A stretch of 64,000 nucleotides of DNA from CAJINA01 sp964636125 (GCA_964636125.1 CAZWPX010000010.1:1-64000), one strand, 5' to 3'. Counted from the stretch's first letter, positions 1-9,854 are shown. Numbers and translations are program-made. Notes: a model not told the origin generated them from the letters alone.

Positions 1-135
1 CATAAATGGTAGATTTTGGTTCAGAGCAAGGCTTGAGCGATTTTGAAACCGCAGGAATAGCGGGCTATTTCGAGGATTTCAAAAGAGCGAAAACGCCGCT
101 CTGGGCCAAAAGATGCCGCTTGTGGATGGACACTA
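1..135. repeat. dispersed inverted-repeat element, copy A (5' end cut by window)
   Basis: This stretch closely matches a second copy at 19144-19289 over its whole length, including the core GATTTTGGTTC, the stretch GCAAGGCTTGAGC and the right end TTGTGGATGGACACTA. In the complete copy the two ends are imperfect inverted repeats of each other; here the left end is lost at the window edge. No reading frame is apparent, so it looks like a non-coding, MITE-like or REP-like element. Its right tip (133-135, read on the minus strand) supplies the TAG stop of the neighbouring PrkA-family gene. Confidence 0.8.
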
Positions 136-2415
136 AGTGACATTCTGGTCTATTACATAAAGACAAACCTCCCTGGCACCCTGCTGAGTGTATCCGTATT
201 TTTCGATAAGATTTTGAATCAGGTACTGAACATCAGTTTTGATTCTTTTGTCATAAGCCTTGAATTTATCAGTTTCAAAGTCCTTGATAGCGCGCCGGAA
301 GTTTTCGTTTTTAAGCAAGGGCTCAAGGACCTTTTCCTTGAGATTGAAGACATACCGATCGTAAAGGTCCTTGTACAGCAGGGTATCGGTTACCGGTTTT
401 TCAGCGACCATTATTTCCTGGGTCAGGGTTCTGGTTGTGTACTGTTTCTGAGTGTCCTGCCGGAAAGCAAGTTGTTTTGTTTTATCGGCAGTCGGGTCCA
501 GGAGTTTTGTTTCAATACCTTCAAGAAAATTTTCTGTTATTTCCAGCCTTTCTCCAGTATATCCGCATCTTTCAACTGACCCGATATCAAAGTTTATGGC
601 AAACATGTAGTTTTGAATGTCACGGGAAATCTTTTCTTCGTTGTAATAGTAGAGTGCGCCCTTGACTTCCTGAAGGATTGTATAGTTGTACATGCGCAAT
701 AGTGAATCCAGAAATTCTTCCGGGACAGGATTGTCGTAATCAGCCTTTATTTTTTCGAAGAACTGGCACAATGACGCCATGTTGATAAGGTTTTCTTCCT
801 TGGCATAGGCCGAATAGAAATCATTGAAGATTTTGATGGAATCGCGGCCGGAAAACCCTTTCTCGCCTTCGGCTTCGGACTCACCGATAATGTTTTTCCT
901 CCTTTTAAAGGTGAGGTTCTTCCTGTCTTCCTCACTGAGCCACGGAGGGATGTGGCCTGTATAGATCTCCATTTTTAATAGCTGCAGGTTCTGATCACAG
1001 AATTCATTGTAGCGTCCAGGTTCCTTGATCCATTCGAGCATGGCTGCTGATTTGGGGTTCAACCGTGAGGAGATGATGATTCGGGCGAAATTATGGAGCA
1101 CCCGGGGAAGAAAGCTTTCGTTGATGTGCTTCCCGAATATGTTTCTATAAATTTCAACCTCGGTATTGATGTCGAGGACATAGGCGATTTTGATATATTC
1201 GATGCGGTCTGAGAATGAAGGAAAGTCCTCTATGTTTTTGGTGTCCTCGGGGTTCATCAGGGCAAAAAAGAGTGAGTTTACATTTTCCTCGATATCTTCA
1301 ATCTTGTGGACACCTTCGCTGATAATGTTGTGAAGCTCGGTAAATCGTTCGGTGTTATGTGATTTTATATCCATCAGTGCGTAGATGCCGTTGTTCGTTT
1401 TCGCGTATCGTGAAAAAATGTAATTCACCTGGTTGCTGTCCCTGAAAATCTGATTGATTCTGCTTTGCAGCATTTCATTGCTTAAAACCGGTTTTCGCAG
1501 CGGTTTATCGCCAGGGTTAAAAACACTGATACCTTCACCGAGACGACGATTGAATTGAAACGGGCGCACAAAGATCGATTGGAACACTTTCAGCGGCGAA
1601 CCCAGGTGGTCTAACTGGGCCTGGTAAAGGGAGGTGCAGATGGTGCAGGGGATATCCTTGAAAACCCATTCATACTCTTTGTCGGTAAACAGTTTCCATT
1701 TGAATTCGTCATTTTCAAAAAGTTCGTCGAAGAAGGAGCGGCGCAGGTCTTTAGGCACCATCAGCAAGGGATGGTCATGGCTCGGGCAGACTACTTCGAG
1801 GTGACCGATATCGGCCCCGTGGTCTGTCATGGACTTGATTTTTTTAAACTGTCCGGAATTGGTATCCTTCTGCATTTCCATCAGCTTTTCGAAAATAGAT
1901 AGAGTCGATAATTCCGATCCGGTTTTAACCAGTTCCCGGTCTATGCTCCAGACTGTTTCATATCGCCGACCTTCAGGTGTATTTGAGTATTCTTCAAATT
2001 TTTTTAGCAGATTGTTCAGAAAAGTGCTCTTCCCGCAGCCATGCGGGCCCTTGAAAACAAAAATTTTGTTTTGCTGGGATCCCCGCCGCATGGCATCCAC
2101 ACGGCTTAGCAGGCGATTTGCGAAAAGGCGGTCGGCAAAAAAGGGGTGGTCGGAGCCTTCCACAAAGAGCCGGGTGCAGTCATAATTGATATAGCTTATC
2201 GACTCCGGATCATCCGGATATTCATCTTCTTCCTCCCGGACATACTCCCGGACCATGTCGTTAAACATCTGGAAGACATTGCGGATGACTCCGGAGGGGT
2301 TTTCAGTCAGCTCAACTAAAAATTTTTCAAAGCTGATGGACTCGCGATGCTGATGGTGACCAAGGCTCTGATCGAGAAAGTCCATGGTTTTCTTCATTTT
2401 TTCCGGCTCGTTCAT
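133..2415 (-). CDS. second PrkA-family AAA+ serine protein kinase (760 aa)
   Basis: This is the last gene of a four-gene minus-strand operon. A PrkA-type AAA domain occupies roughly residues 20-400: the region around LFANRLLSRVDAMRRG leads into a Walker A motif, GPHGCGKST, near residue 125. It also carries the CPSHDHP and CTIC cysteine/histidine pairs typical of PrkA-family ATPases. The C-terminal half resembles the PrkA kinase-like domain and ends with a Tyr/Cys-rich tail. At 760 aa it is longer than the usual PrkA of about 640 aa. The start is supported by GGGAG four bases upstream, and it lies 15 bp after the SpoVR stop. The TAG stop sits inside the tip of the repeat at 1-135, so the last residues may have been changed by that insertion. 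PrkA proteins act in stress and starvation signalling with YeaH and SpoVR; the substrate here is unknown. Confidence 0.85.
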   Translation of the reverse strand: MNEPEKMKKTMDFLDQSLGHHQHRESISFEKFLVELTENPSGVIRNVFQMFNDMVREYVREEEDEYPDDPESISYINYDCTRLFVEGSDHPFFADRLFANRLLSRVDAMRRGSQQNKIFVFKGPHGCGKSTFLNNLLKKFEEYSNTPEGRRYETVWSIDRELVKTGSELSTLSIFEKLMEMQKDTNSGQFKKIKSMTDHGADIGHLEVVCPSHDHPLLMVPKDLRRSFFDELFENDEFKWKLFTDKEYEWVFKDIPCTICTSLYQAQLDHLGSPLKVFQSIFVRPFQFNRRLGEGISVFNPGDKPLRKPVLSNEMLQSRINQIFRDSNQVNYIFSRYAKTNNGIYALMDIKSHNTERFTELHNIISEGVHKIEDIEENVNSLFFALMNPEDTKNIEDFPSFSDRIEYIKIAYVLDINTEVEIYRNIFGKHINESFLPRVLHNFARIIISSRLNPKSAAMLEWIKEPGRYNEFCDQNLQLLKMEIYTGHIPPWLSEEDRKNLTFKRRKNIIGESEAEGEKGFSGRDSIKIFNDFYSAYAKEENLINMASLCQFFEKIKADYDNPVPEEFLDSLLRMYNYTILQEVKGALYYYNEEKISRDIQNYMFAINFDIGSVERCGYTGERLEITENFLEGIETKLLDPTADKTKQLAFRQDTQKQYTTRTLTQEIMVAEKPVTDTLLYKDLYDRYVFNLKEKVLEPLLKNENFRRAIKDFETDKFKAYDKRIKTDVQYLIQNLIEKYGYTQQGAREVCLYVIDQNVT

Positions 2416-2430
2416 TTTCTCCCGATCTTT

Positions 2431-4083
2431 TTACAGAAGTTTGCGGGTCAGCTTGCGTTTGTCCATCGTGTACAGGACCCGCCGCCATTTAATGGCCGGT
2501 TTTTTAATTTCCTCTTTAGGCTGGCCTGTTGTTCCCACTACAAAAACAGTGGTTTCGGCTTTGGGAGCTGCGGCAACCTCATTCGTTTCAAGCAATACCG
2601 TTCCTCCCCACAGGTACTCGATTCCTATCAGCGTGTTGGCAATAAAATCTCTTACAAGCGGCTTGCCCTCAAACACGTGTTTCAGGTACAATTTTTTCTC
2701 AGAGGTGTATTTCCGGTCCACAATTATTTGCGGCGGATGGTAAAGTGAACTGAAAACCATATCACGGTAGTCTGTTACCTTCCTGCTCTTTACAAAATAT
2801 TCATAGACCATTTTGCCCTTATTCAGGCGTTTTCCGGCCACAAAAAGCTTGTGCCGGTCCATAAAGTCCTGATCAAGAAAATCATTGATGAAGGTAAAAT
2901 CACAGTAGTTTTCCCGCAAGCGGAATATAAATTCCTGGCCTTTTTGCGTTTTCATGTCAAACGCTTCTCTGGCGATAGAATCCTTAAGGCTCTGGAACGC
3001 GTATGAGTATTTACCCTTAGAGACCATTTCCTCAATATAGTAATAAAGCCGCATACCAAGTGCATAGGGATTCAGGCCGACCCGGGGCAGGGAGGTGACG
3101 CCTGCATTTATCTTGGCAAAGTCAACTTCGTGGCCTTTGATGCGGTTATCCCGCAGAAACAGGGTCTCGTGCCAGTAACTCGCCCAACCCTCATTCATAA
3201 TCTTGGTTCTTATCTGGGGCTGGAAAAACAACGATGTATTTCTGACCACCTGCATGATGAGTTTCATCCAGTTGTTTTTTTCTCGCGCAAGCTTGGTTGA
3301 ATGCTTCAGCAGGTACAGGTAGATATCCGGATTGTGCTCAGGCCTGTCTTTCAGGTACTTTTCGAACAACGCTTTTAACTCGGGATGTTTCCTGTCGACT
3401 TCGCTGAAAAAAGTTTTTTCTCCCAGTTTGCCGAATTCTTTCTGGCATTCATTGTACCTTTCAATCTCTTTAATATATCTGCTGATATTAACCTTAAGCC
3501 GGTCTTGAAGGAAAATATCAAAATAGAAATTTAGTTTTTCAGAGCCGTCCAGAGAAGGGGGGTGATGAATATCCGACAGCAGGGTGTGATATCCTGCGAG
3601 GTTGTCAATGCCGCGTGAAAACTCGATAACATAATCCACCCATCTGCCTTTTTCGGCGCGGAGATTTGCAACCAGTCTTTTATCCGAAAGCGCCTGGCCG
3701 GTGAAGTCATAATCCCAGGTGTGTTTGAAAAACAGATTGTTCTGGAAGAAATCGATGTGGGCGATGACATGATAAAATATCATCACGTTAAGCCAGTCCG
3801 GATTGTTGTCGTTGTAAAAGGAGATGGCCGGGCGGGTATTAATGACGGTTTCGTAAGGGTTTCCAGGGTAAAGCTCGTATTTTCCTTTTTCTTTGAGGAC
3901 TTCGACATCATGGACCCAGTAGTCATAGAGCGTGGGGATCATCATTTTAGGTGAGAGCTCCAGAAGGTCTCGATTTGTGACGATATATTCAAGGGTTTCA
4001 TACTCGAAACTAAGACCGGCATCCCGGGCGCGCTCCTTGCAGCCTTCCATGATTTTTTTGGTATGCTGGTTGATAAGTTCCAT
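2431..4083 (-). CDS. spoVR: SpoVR/YcgB family protein
   Basis: The 550-aa product is a SpoVR-family protein, recognised from its whole-length character: a Trp-rich N-terminal half with FYHVIAHIDFFQNN, a central INEGWASYWH-like segment (here MNEGWASYWHET), and GLNPYALGMRLYYYIEE. The biochemical function is unknown. In Bacillus SpoVR affects spore cortex formation, and in enterobacteria YcgB is a stationary-phase protein linked to PrkA. The frame is open further upstream, but the ATG at 4083 is chosen because CCCAGGA precedes it and it lies 4 bp after the DUF444 stop. The tight spacing on both sides argues for translational coupling in the PrkA-YeaH-SpoVR module. Confidence 0.93.
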   Translation of the reverse strand: MELINQHTKKIMEGCKERARDAGLSFEYETLEYIVTNRDLLELSPKMMIPTLYDYWVHDVEVLKEKGKYELYPGNPYETVINTRPAISFYNDNNPDWLNVMIFYHVIAHIDFFQNNLFFKHTWDYDFTGQALSDKRLVANLRAEKGRWVDYVIEFSRGIDNLAGYHTLLSDIHHPPSLDGSEKLNFYFDIFLQDRLKVNISRYIKEIERYNECQKEFGKLGEKTFFSEVDRKHPELKALFEKYLKDRPEHNPDIYLYLLKHSTKLAREKNNWMKLIMQVVRNTSLFFQPQIRTKIMNEGWASYWHETLFLRDNRIKGHEVDFAKINAGVTSLPRVGLNPYALGMRLYYYIEEMVSKGKYSYAFQSLKDSIAREAFDMKTQKGQEFIFRLRENYCDFTFINDFLDQDFMDRHKLFVAGKRLNKGKMVYEYFVKSRKVTDYRDMVFSSLYHPPQIIVDRKYTSEKKLYLKHVFEGKPLVRDFIANTLIGIEYLWGGTVLLETNEVAAAPKAETTVFVVGTTGQPKEEIKKPAIKWRRVLYTMDKRKLTRKLL

Positions 4084-4087
4084 AATT

Positions 4088-5476
4088 TTAATCCTGGGAA
4101 ATAAGCCGCTTGATCCCTTCAATAAGCCTGGGTTCATCGGCATCAGCCTGCATAACATCCAGGCGGATCAAGTCTGATTTCTCTTCAAGCAGACCTGATT
4201 TTTTCAGGTATTTTTCTACTTCGGTTTCACTGTTGGCGCCGGCGGTCTGCTGGGCTATGGTGATCCCCATGCGGTTGGCGTAAGTGAGCATTTTTTCGAT
4301 TTCAGGAATCGTCTCTTTACCGTCCGTATCCCAGTCATCTCCGTCTGTCCCGTGGAAAACATAGATATTATAGTCCTGGATCAGGCTCTCCTTTTCCACG
4401 ATTTCATTTACCAGCTTGAAAGCCGAAGCGACCTTTGTCCCACCGGCAACCCGCGAGTTGTAATAGGTATAGAAATCGGGGACCTCGGTGGCCTCGGTGT
4501 CATGGAGGATAAAGCGGGATTCAACCTGCCTTTCGTACTGGTACAGGAGCCAGCTGTAAATCATCACGTGCTGGGAGACAACCGCCTCCGTTGGCTTTCC
4601 CGACATGGAACCGGAATAATCTCTCAAAAAAAAGATCATAGCCTGTGATTCATAATCCGTTTCTCTGGAAAGGACCCGGTAGATTTTGTCATTGGGTCCG
4701 ATCAGAAACCCGGTTGGGTCGATGGCCCTGGTGTCCGGAACTCTGCCCAGGCTGATATTGGTCTCCAGGATCTTCCGCAGCGTGGCTTTCTTATCCAGGA
4801 TCTGGCCGAAACCGCGATGCCGGTCGGTAAGATCGTAGGTATAACGGCTCATGGCCCGCTTTTTGCCTTTATCCTTAAGGTTGGGGAGTTGAAACTGTTC
4901 AGTAAGAATCTTGCCTATATCGTAAGCACTGGATTCCATCTCGTGCGACTCGCCTTCACCCTGGCCGGGGCCGGCTCCGCTGCCTTCCTCCCCCCTGACC
5001 GGCTGTTCTCCGATGACCTCGCCTTCCTCGCCATCTCCCGATCCTCCGGCGGACCCTTCGCCCTCTTCACTGAAGGAGTTGTCGTGGATTAACTTTTCCT
5101 CTACGGTGGTCGGGACCACCACCACTTTATCTTTGCCACCTTTGCCGGGCCTTATCATTTTCCCGACCCTGATTTTTCGTGGGAAGCCGTCTTCTTCTCT
5201 TTGCTTATCTTTTTCAAGGAGTTCGTCGATGGACTTTAATTGCATTGTACAGGTAGACGATGGGCTCGAGATGGCCTGGAGGGTTTCAAGATCATTCCAG
5301 ACATAAACACTTTTCGGTTCCGGGTATGTGGGGCCGGCTGGTAATTTTTTGCTGTCAGGGGGGATACCATGGGTGCCGCGATCCTGGAGCTCTGACAGGA
5401 TTCTTTCTTCCCTGTCGGGGGTCAGCCCGCGGTTTTTCAGTTCCAAGTAGTATTTTTTAAGTCTGGAATCCAGCAT
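4088..5476 (-). CDS. yeaH: YeaH/DUF444 family von Willebrand A protein
   Basis: The 462-aa protein has a low-complexity acidic Gly/Glu linker around residues 135-180. A C-terminal vWA-like domain follows, with a recognisable MIDAS: DYSGSMSG near residue 290, GGTKVASA, and GTDGDDW. The family is DUF444 (YeaH), nearly always encoded beside PrkA and SpoVR. YeaH is thought to be a metal-binding partner in the PrkA pathway, much as vWA proteins partner MoxR-type AAA ATPases, but this is inference from the domain pairing. An ATG with CGAGGT seven bases upstream supports the start. It lies between the first PrkA gene (about 130 bp upstream) and SpoVR. Confidence 0.93.
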   Translation of the reverse strand: MLDSRLKKYYLELKNRGLTPDREERILSELQDRGTHGIPPDSKKLPAGPTYPEPKSVYVWNDLETLQAISSPSSTCTMQLKSIDELLEKDKQREEDGFPRKIRVGKMIRPGKGGKDKVVVVPTTVEEKLIHDNSFSEEGEGSAGGSGDGEEGEVIGEQPVRGEEGSGAGPGQGEGESHEMESSAYDIGKILTEQFQLPNLKDKGKKRAMSRYTYDLTDRHRGFGQILDKKATLRKILETNISLGRVPDTRAIDPTGFLIGPNDKIYRVLSRETDYESQAMIFFLRDYSGSMSGKPTEAVVSQHVMIYSWLLYQYERQVESRFILHDTEATEVPDFYTYYNSRVAGGTKVASAFKLVNEIVEKESLIQDYNIYVFHGTDGDDWDTDGKETIPEIEKMLTYANRMGITIAQQTAGANSETEVEKYLKKSGLLEEKSDLIRLDVMQADADEPRLIEGIKRLISQD

Positions 5477-5606
5477 TTGTCAACCTCGTGTACCTGGCCA
5501 TTGGGCCCGGTCTCAGATATTTAATCACTCCACACTTGTCAACTCCTTAAAAACTTCTGTTTCGGGCAGCCCAAAGCCCTGTTTCTGTGCCTGGTTTTCC
5601 GCCAGC

Positions 5607-7667
5607 CTACTTCTCATCTTCCTGGGTGCAGAAATATTCGATTGTCTTTTCCGCGCACGTTTTACAGTAGTGCAGTTTGTTGAACATGGTGTCGATCATG
5701 CGTTCATACAGTTTCTGGTTTTCTTCGTTTGTGCGGTTTGCCAGGGCGCCTATCAGGCTGCCGGCCCCGGCGATATCTGACTTGAGGCGGACATCCGTGA
5801 TCGCCTTGACCAATCCAAGGTTGTCCATGAAGTCATAGTTGGGGTCCATCGAAATTTTCTGCCCGTATATTTTGCGAATAGAGGTCCGGAAGGATTCTTT
5901 CTGTTCCGCGGTTTTGAGACCCAGCCGGTCCTCAACGCTGTTGATATATCTTTCATCCACCTTGAGGGCTTTGAGATTACCGCTCTGGGGGTCCTTGTAT
6001 TTCCACATTTTATCAGGCCCCAGATTTTCAGCGTCGATACCGATGATCATATTTACATAATTCATTACATCTTTCCGGATGGCCAGCGGTTCATCCATGT
6101 AGGCATTGAACATCTCGGTCATGATTCTCTCCCGGTAAAGTCCCTTGGCAGTCTTGATGTCTTCAAGGTACTTGGCCCGGTCGTTGGCGTCGATGACATA
6201 GTCAAGGATAACCCTTTCAAGAGCCTTATAGACGTCATATGCAAACATGCAGCGGCCTTCATTGGTTCCCGAACTTTCCAGCAACAGTTGTATGGAACGG
6301 CCCAGGTTTCGCTGCCCCAGTCCCTTCTGGCCGAATCTACGTGTAATGTCCGGGTCCTGGTTAAGCGTATCAATGACTTCCGCCAGGGTCTTTATACTCT
6401 TCTCGCCGGCGACTTCTCCGGCGGCGAGTTTCATTGTCTCCACCGGGGTCAATTTCTCGGATTTTGGCAGTCGGGTAAGGGCCGCGGCGACTGAGGCCGC
6501 GTAATTGAGATTCGGATCCTGGTGCAGCTTTTCATTGTCAAGGGTGGTTTTGGATTCATTGCCGATGGCGTAATTTGTCAGGTCTTGTTGCATTTTATAG
6601 TTGGTATTGTGGGAGACATAGCTTATCCGGCAGCGGTCTACGATTGGCGCCTCTTCTTTTTCGGAGAGGAAACGGTTGAATTCAGAGTTGTTGCTCGTGG
6701 CGATAATAAGGGTGTCGATCGGCCATTTGAAACCGTCGATTTCAATGGTCCGGTTCTGAATGACACCGAGGTAGACCTGTACAAGATCTTTCTTGTTCTT
6801 GTAGATCTCATCGCTGAAATGGATTCCGCCTCCGGCCACCCGGGCCAGGGCGCCTCTGCGTAGGTCGAACCGGTAGGGGTTGTTCGTGTCGGTTATATGT
6901 AAAAGCCGCTGGATGGATTCTTCCCCCAGAAGGTCGACGGCCGATGAGGTAATTTTATCTTTTGCCGGGTATTTCCCGGTTACCGTACCCAGACTTTCGG
7001 TGAGGGGTACCGGCACTATATCTACAGACTCCAATATCTTATCTGTGTCACCACCTGTGTAAGCGATCAGGTCATTGAGGATATAACCGCTGCAGGCACC
7101 CAGTGGGCGGTAGTTTTCAAAAAGACCCTCCACCTGTTTATCAGAAAAACCGAAGGCCTTACCAAGGAACGTTTTGTTCTGATCAGTTGTTTCCAGGAGA
7201 TTCATGGCCAGAATAGCCGGGTCTTCGAAGGTCTGTGATTCAATCGTGCTGATGCGGCCGTAGCTCCCGATTTTGTCCAGGCCGGTAAATCGGAAGGTGT
7301 ATTTCCGGTTGCTTTCCAGGGACAGGAACGCGCGGTATTTGGTGCAGAGGTATTCAACAAAGAAAGTCTTGCCATTGCCTGGTTCGCCCACCAGTACGTA
7401 AGCCATTTCCTTGGAAGAACCTCCTTCCGCCGCATCCTTTACGTATGAAACAAAACTATTGAGTTCGTCATACATACCGATGATATGTTTTTTTCCGGTG
7501 CGGAAGATCTTGAAATCATAAGTTGTTTTCCCATTTACCACAACCTTGTCGATTTCATTTTCAAGAATCATCCGGGTTATCCCCGTGAAAGCGTTTTCAA
7601 AGCGGCGATTCCCCTTTTTGACTTCAGCCATGTGATGATGGAGTGGGCTTAGCTTTTTTCTGGCCAT
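5607..7667 (-). CDS. prkA: PrkA serine protein kinase / AAA+ ATPase
   Basis: This is the first gene of the operon, 686 aa. The AAA part shows a Walker A GEPGNGKTFFVEY near residue 95, then RRGALARVAGGGIHFSDEI and a strand ending in IIATSNNSEF (sensor 1). The C-terminal kinase-like region ends with paired cysteines in HYCKTCAEKTIEYFC. PrkA proteins are stress- or starvation-linked AAA+ proteins described as serine kinases; an ATP-dependent protease activity was reported for the Bacillus homologue. The start is placed at 7667, because GGGGGA lies five bases upstream of it, rather than at the in-frame ATG at 7682. It is only moderately similar to the second PrkA (133-2415), so the two are not a recent tandem copy. 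Confidence 0.92.
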   Translation of the reverse strand: MARKKLSPLHHHMAEVKKGNRRFENAFTGITRMILENEIDKVVVNGKTTYDFKIFRTGKKHIIGMYDELNSFVSYVKDAAEGGSSKEMAYVLVGEPGNGKTFFVEYLCTKYRAFLSLESNRKYTFRFTGLDKIGSYGRISTIESQTFEDPAILAMNLLETTDQNKTFLGKAFGFSDKQVEGLFENYRPLGACSGYILNDLIAYTGGDTDKILESVDIVPVPLTESLGTVTGKYPAKDKITSSAVDLLGEESIQRLLHITDTNNPYRFDLRRGALARVAGGGIHFSDEIYKNKKDLVQVYLGVIQNRTIEIDGFKWPIDTLIIATSNNSEFNRFLSEKEEAPIVDRCRISYVSHNTNYKMQQDLTNYAIGNESKTTLDNEKLHQDPNLNYAASVAAALTRLPKSEKLTPVETMKLAAGEVAGEKSIKTLAEVIDTLNQDPDITRRFGQKGLGQRNLGRSIQLLLESSGTNEGRCMFAYDVYKALERVILDYVIDANDRAKYLEDIKTAKGLYRERIMTEMFNAYMDEPLAIRKDVMNYVNMIIGIDAENLGPDKMWKYKDPQSGNLKALKVDERYINSVEDRLGLKTAEQKESFRTSIRKIYGQKISMDPNYDFMDNLGLVKAITDVRLKSDIAGAGSLIGALANRTNEENQKLYERMIDTMFNKLHYCKTCAEKTIEYFCTQEDEK

Positions 7668-7682
7668 TTTATCCCCCGTCAT

Positions 7683-8081
7683 TGTTTATGGATTATACCT
7701 ATCCTGTTGCGGCGTATTACGTGAGTCTTTCCAATGGTCAGGCAGCATAACTGTTTTAATTTAAATGCAATTGTCGAATATGCAAGAGAGGGAGCGATCG
7801 TCGCGTGTTAGATTGAGGCAGGGTTACCTAAACTGAAAGTCAGGTTCCAGAACTGTGTGCGTGAACCCAGTATATCACAGTAAATATAGGATTGGGGAAA
7901 AAGTTGCCGTGGAAGCGTTAACATTGGTTTTTCTTGACATAACCCATGATTACCAATAACAACAATAAAAACACGTATCCAGAACACAGCCATTCAGTGG
8001 GGGTGGATTGGATCCATAAACTCCGCACCCGTCAAGTCAATCCAGACATCAAACGTAACCGCAGCAAAGGAGGCACATCCT
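7683..8081. other. divergent intergenic region between prkA and aor
   Basis: About 400 bp without a convincing gene. It must carry the prkA promoter leftward and the aor promoter rightward. The only sites I can support are a sigma70-like promoter at 7934-7962 and the strong AAAGGAGG ribosome site just before the aor ATG at 8082. The short frames in this stretch have no recognisable protein character. Confidence 0.6.
7934..7962 (+). promoter_or_regulatory. candidate sigma70 promoter for aor
   Basis: TTGACA at 7934-7939 and TAACAA at 7957-7962, with a 17-bp spacer. The -35 is perfect and the -10 is moderate. It would give a leader of about 110 nt before the aor ATG at 8082. Confidence 0.45.
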
Positions 8082-9824
8082 ATGGACAAAATTTTAAGAA
8101 TCGATATGGGCGCCCAGGGCGGCCCAGCAGCGAAGGTAGAAGATTTGGGAGACTATGCCGGGCTCGGTGGACGCGGTATGACATCAACTGTTGTTGCCAA
8201 GGAAGTGCCGCCATCCTGTCATCCCTTAGGGACTGACAACAAATTGGTAATTGCCCCGGGGCTTCTCAGTGGTTCGGCAGCGTCCATGTCCGGGCGTATT
8301 TCCGTTGGCTGCAAAAGTCCTCTGACCGGTGGTATCAAGGAGGCCAATTCCGGCGGCCAGGCCGCTCAGGTCTTGGCCAGGCTCGGATATGCGGCCATCA
8401 TTGTTGAAGGCAAAGCGACCGACGGTAATTTATATAAGGTTTCCATCAACAAGGATGGTTGCAGCATCGCTGCCGATAACGATTTGAAGATGCTGGGCAA
8501 CTATGACCTGGTGGATAAGATGAAAACCGAATTCGGTGAGAAGGTCACCTGTGTTTCCGTAGGCCCGGCCGGGGAAATGAAAATGGCAGCAGCCTCGGTG
8601 GCGATTACCGATATGGAGCAGCGCCCCACCCGGCATGCCGGCCGGGGCGGTGTTGGCGCTGTGATGGGCAGCAAAGGCTTAAAAGTTATCATCCTTGATG
8701 ACGACGGCATGTCCACGCGCAAACCGGCCAATCCTGAAGCATTCAAGGCCGCCAACAAGGCGTTTGTGGAAGGACTGCGCAAACACCCGGTAACCGGAGA
8801 GGGGCTGCCCGCTTTCGGGACCAATGTGTTAACCGGTGTCCTCAATGAAGCCGGTGGTCTGCCGACCAATAATTTTCAAACAGGCCAGTTCGCAGGTGCT
8901 GCCAAAATAGGTGGCGAGGCCCTGGCGGAACTTGAGAATGCCCGGGGCGGAGAGGGATCGGCCACCCACGGGTGCCATCGCGGCTGCGTCATCCGTTGTT
9001 CTGGCACTTTCCGGGACAAGGACGGCAATTTCGTCACCAAACAGCCCGAGTATGAGACGGTCTGGTCTCACGGTGCGAACTGCGGCATAGATGATCTGGA
9101 TGCCATCGCTACCCTGGACAGGATGGACGACGATTTTGGCCTGGATACGATCGAAATGGGCGCCACCATTGCGGTAGCCATGGAAGCCGGTTTGGCCGAT
9201 TTCGGTGACGCCGAAGGGGCGATCAATCTGCTCAAGGAAGTAGGCCAGGGGACGCCCCTGGGCCGGGTCCTGGGTAACGGCGCGGCCGTGACCGGCAAGG
9301 TTTTTGGTGTGGAAAGGGTGCCGGTTGTAAAGGGGCAGGCCATGCCGGCCTACGACCCGCGGGCCGTGCAGGGTATCGCGGTGACTTATGCAACCACCCC
9401 CATGGGAGCGGATCACACCGCCGGTTACGCGGTCGCAACCAACATCCTGGGCGTAGGCGGCAGTGTCGATCCGCTTAAACCCGAGGGCCAGGTTGAGCTT
9501 TCCCGCAATCTTCAAATCGCCACTGCGGCGATTGATGCTACCGGTATGTGCCTGTTTATTGCTTTTGCGATCCTGGACCAGGAAGAGACCTTCCAGGCCC
9601 TGATTGATATCATTAATGGGTTCTCCGGAGCCAGCCTGACCGCGGATGATGTCACCGCTCTCGGGAAAACCATTCTCACAACCGAGCGGGATTTTAACGC
9701 CCGGGCCGGATTTACCAAAGAGGATGACCGGCTGCCCGCCTACTTCAAAGAGGAACCTGTGCCGCCCCATAACGTTACCTTCGCGGTAACTGATGAAGAC
9801 CTCGACCAGGTGTTCAACTGGTAG
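8082..9824 (+). CDS. aor: tungsten-containing aldehyde:ferredoxin oxidoreductase
   Basis: The 580-aa protein is an AOR-family member. The N-terminal domain binds the tungstopterin cofactor (KILRIDMGAQ, then DYAGLGGRG, and APGLLSGSAASMSGRISVG). The middle contains the [4Fe-4S] cysteine set CHRGCVIRCSG near residue 305, and a later Cys in the C-terminal part could be the fourth ligand. AORs oxidise aldehydes to carboxylic acids, reducing ferredoxin, in the cytoplasm of anaerobes; in the reverse direction they reduce acids. The length is slightly below the usual 600-620 aa. AAAGGAGG lies just before the ATG. A perfect 12-bp hairpin follows 30 bp after the stop, and the likely partner gene at 10061 lies beyond an inserted repeat. 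The substrate cannot be told. Confidence 0.93.
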   Translation: MDKILRIDMGAQGGPAAKVEDLGDYAGLGGRGMTSTVVAKEVPPSCHPLGTDNKLVIAPGLLSGSAASMSGRISVGCKSPLTGGIKEANSGGQAAQVLARLGYAAIIVEGKATDGNLYKVSINKDGCSIAADNDLKMLGNYDLVDKMKTEFGEKVTCVSVGPAGEMKMAAASVAITDMEQRPTRHAGRGGVGAVMGSKGLKVIILDDDGMSTRKPANPEAFKAANKAFVEGLRKHPVTGEGLPAFGTNVLTGVLNEAGGLPTNNFQTGQFAGAAKIGGEALAELENARGGEGSATHGCHRGCVIRCSGTFRDKDGNFVTKQPEYETVWSHGANCGIDDLDAIATLDRMDDDFGLDTIEMGATIAVAMEAGLADFGDAEGAINLLKEVGQGTPLGRVLGNGAAVTGKVFGVERVPVVKGQAMPAYDPRAVQGIAVTYATTPMGADHTAGYAVATNILGVGGSVDPLKPEGQVELSRNLQIATAAIDATGMCLFIAFAILDQEETFQALIDIINGFSGASLTADDVTALGKTILTTERDFNARAGFTKEDDRLPAYFKEEPVPPHNVTFAVTDEDLDQVFNW

Positions 9825-9854
9825 AAGGCGATCATGAGCGGCATATAAACTGGA

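Noticed and set aside
8829..9770. Long minus-strand open frame opposite aor (313 codons)
   Set aside because: It is a shadow of the aor gene: codon-position bias of aor leaves the opposite frame open. It has no family character and no ribosome site.
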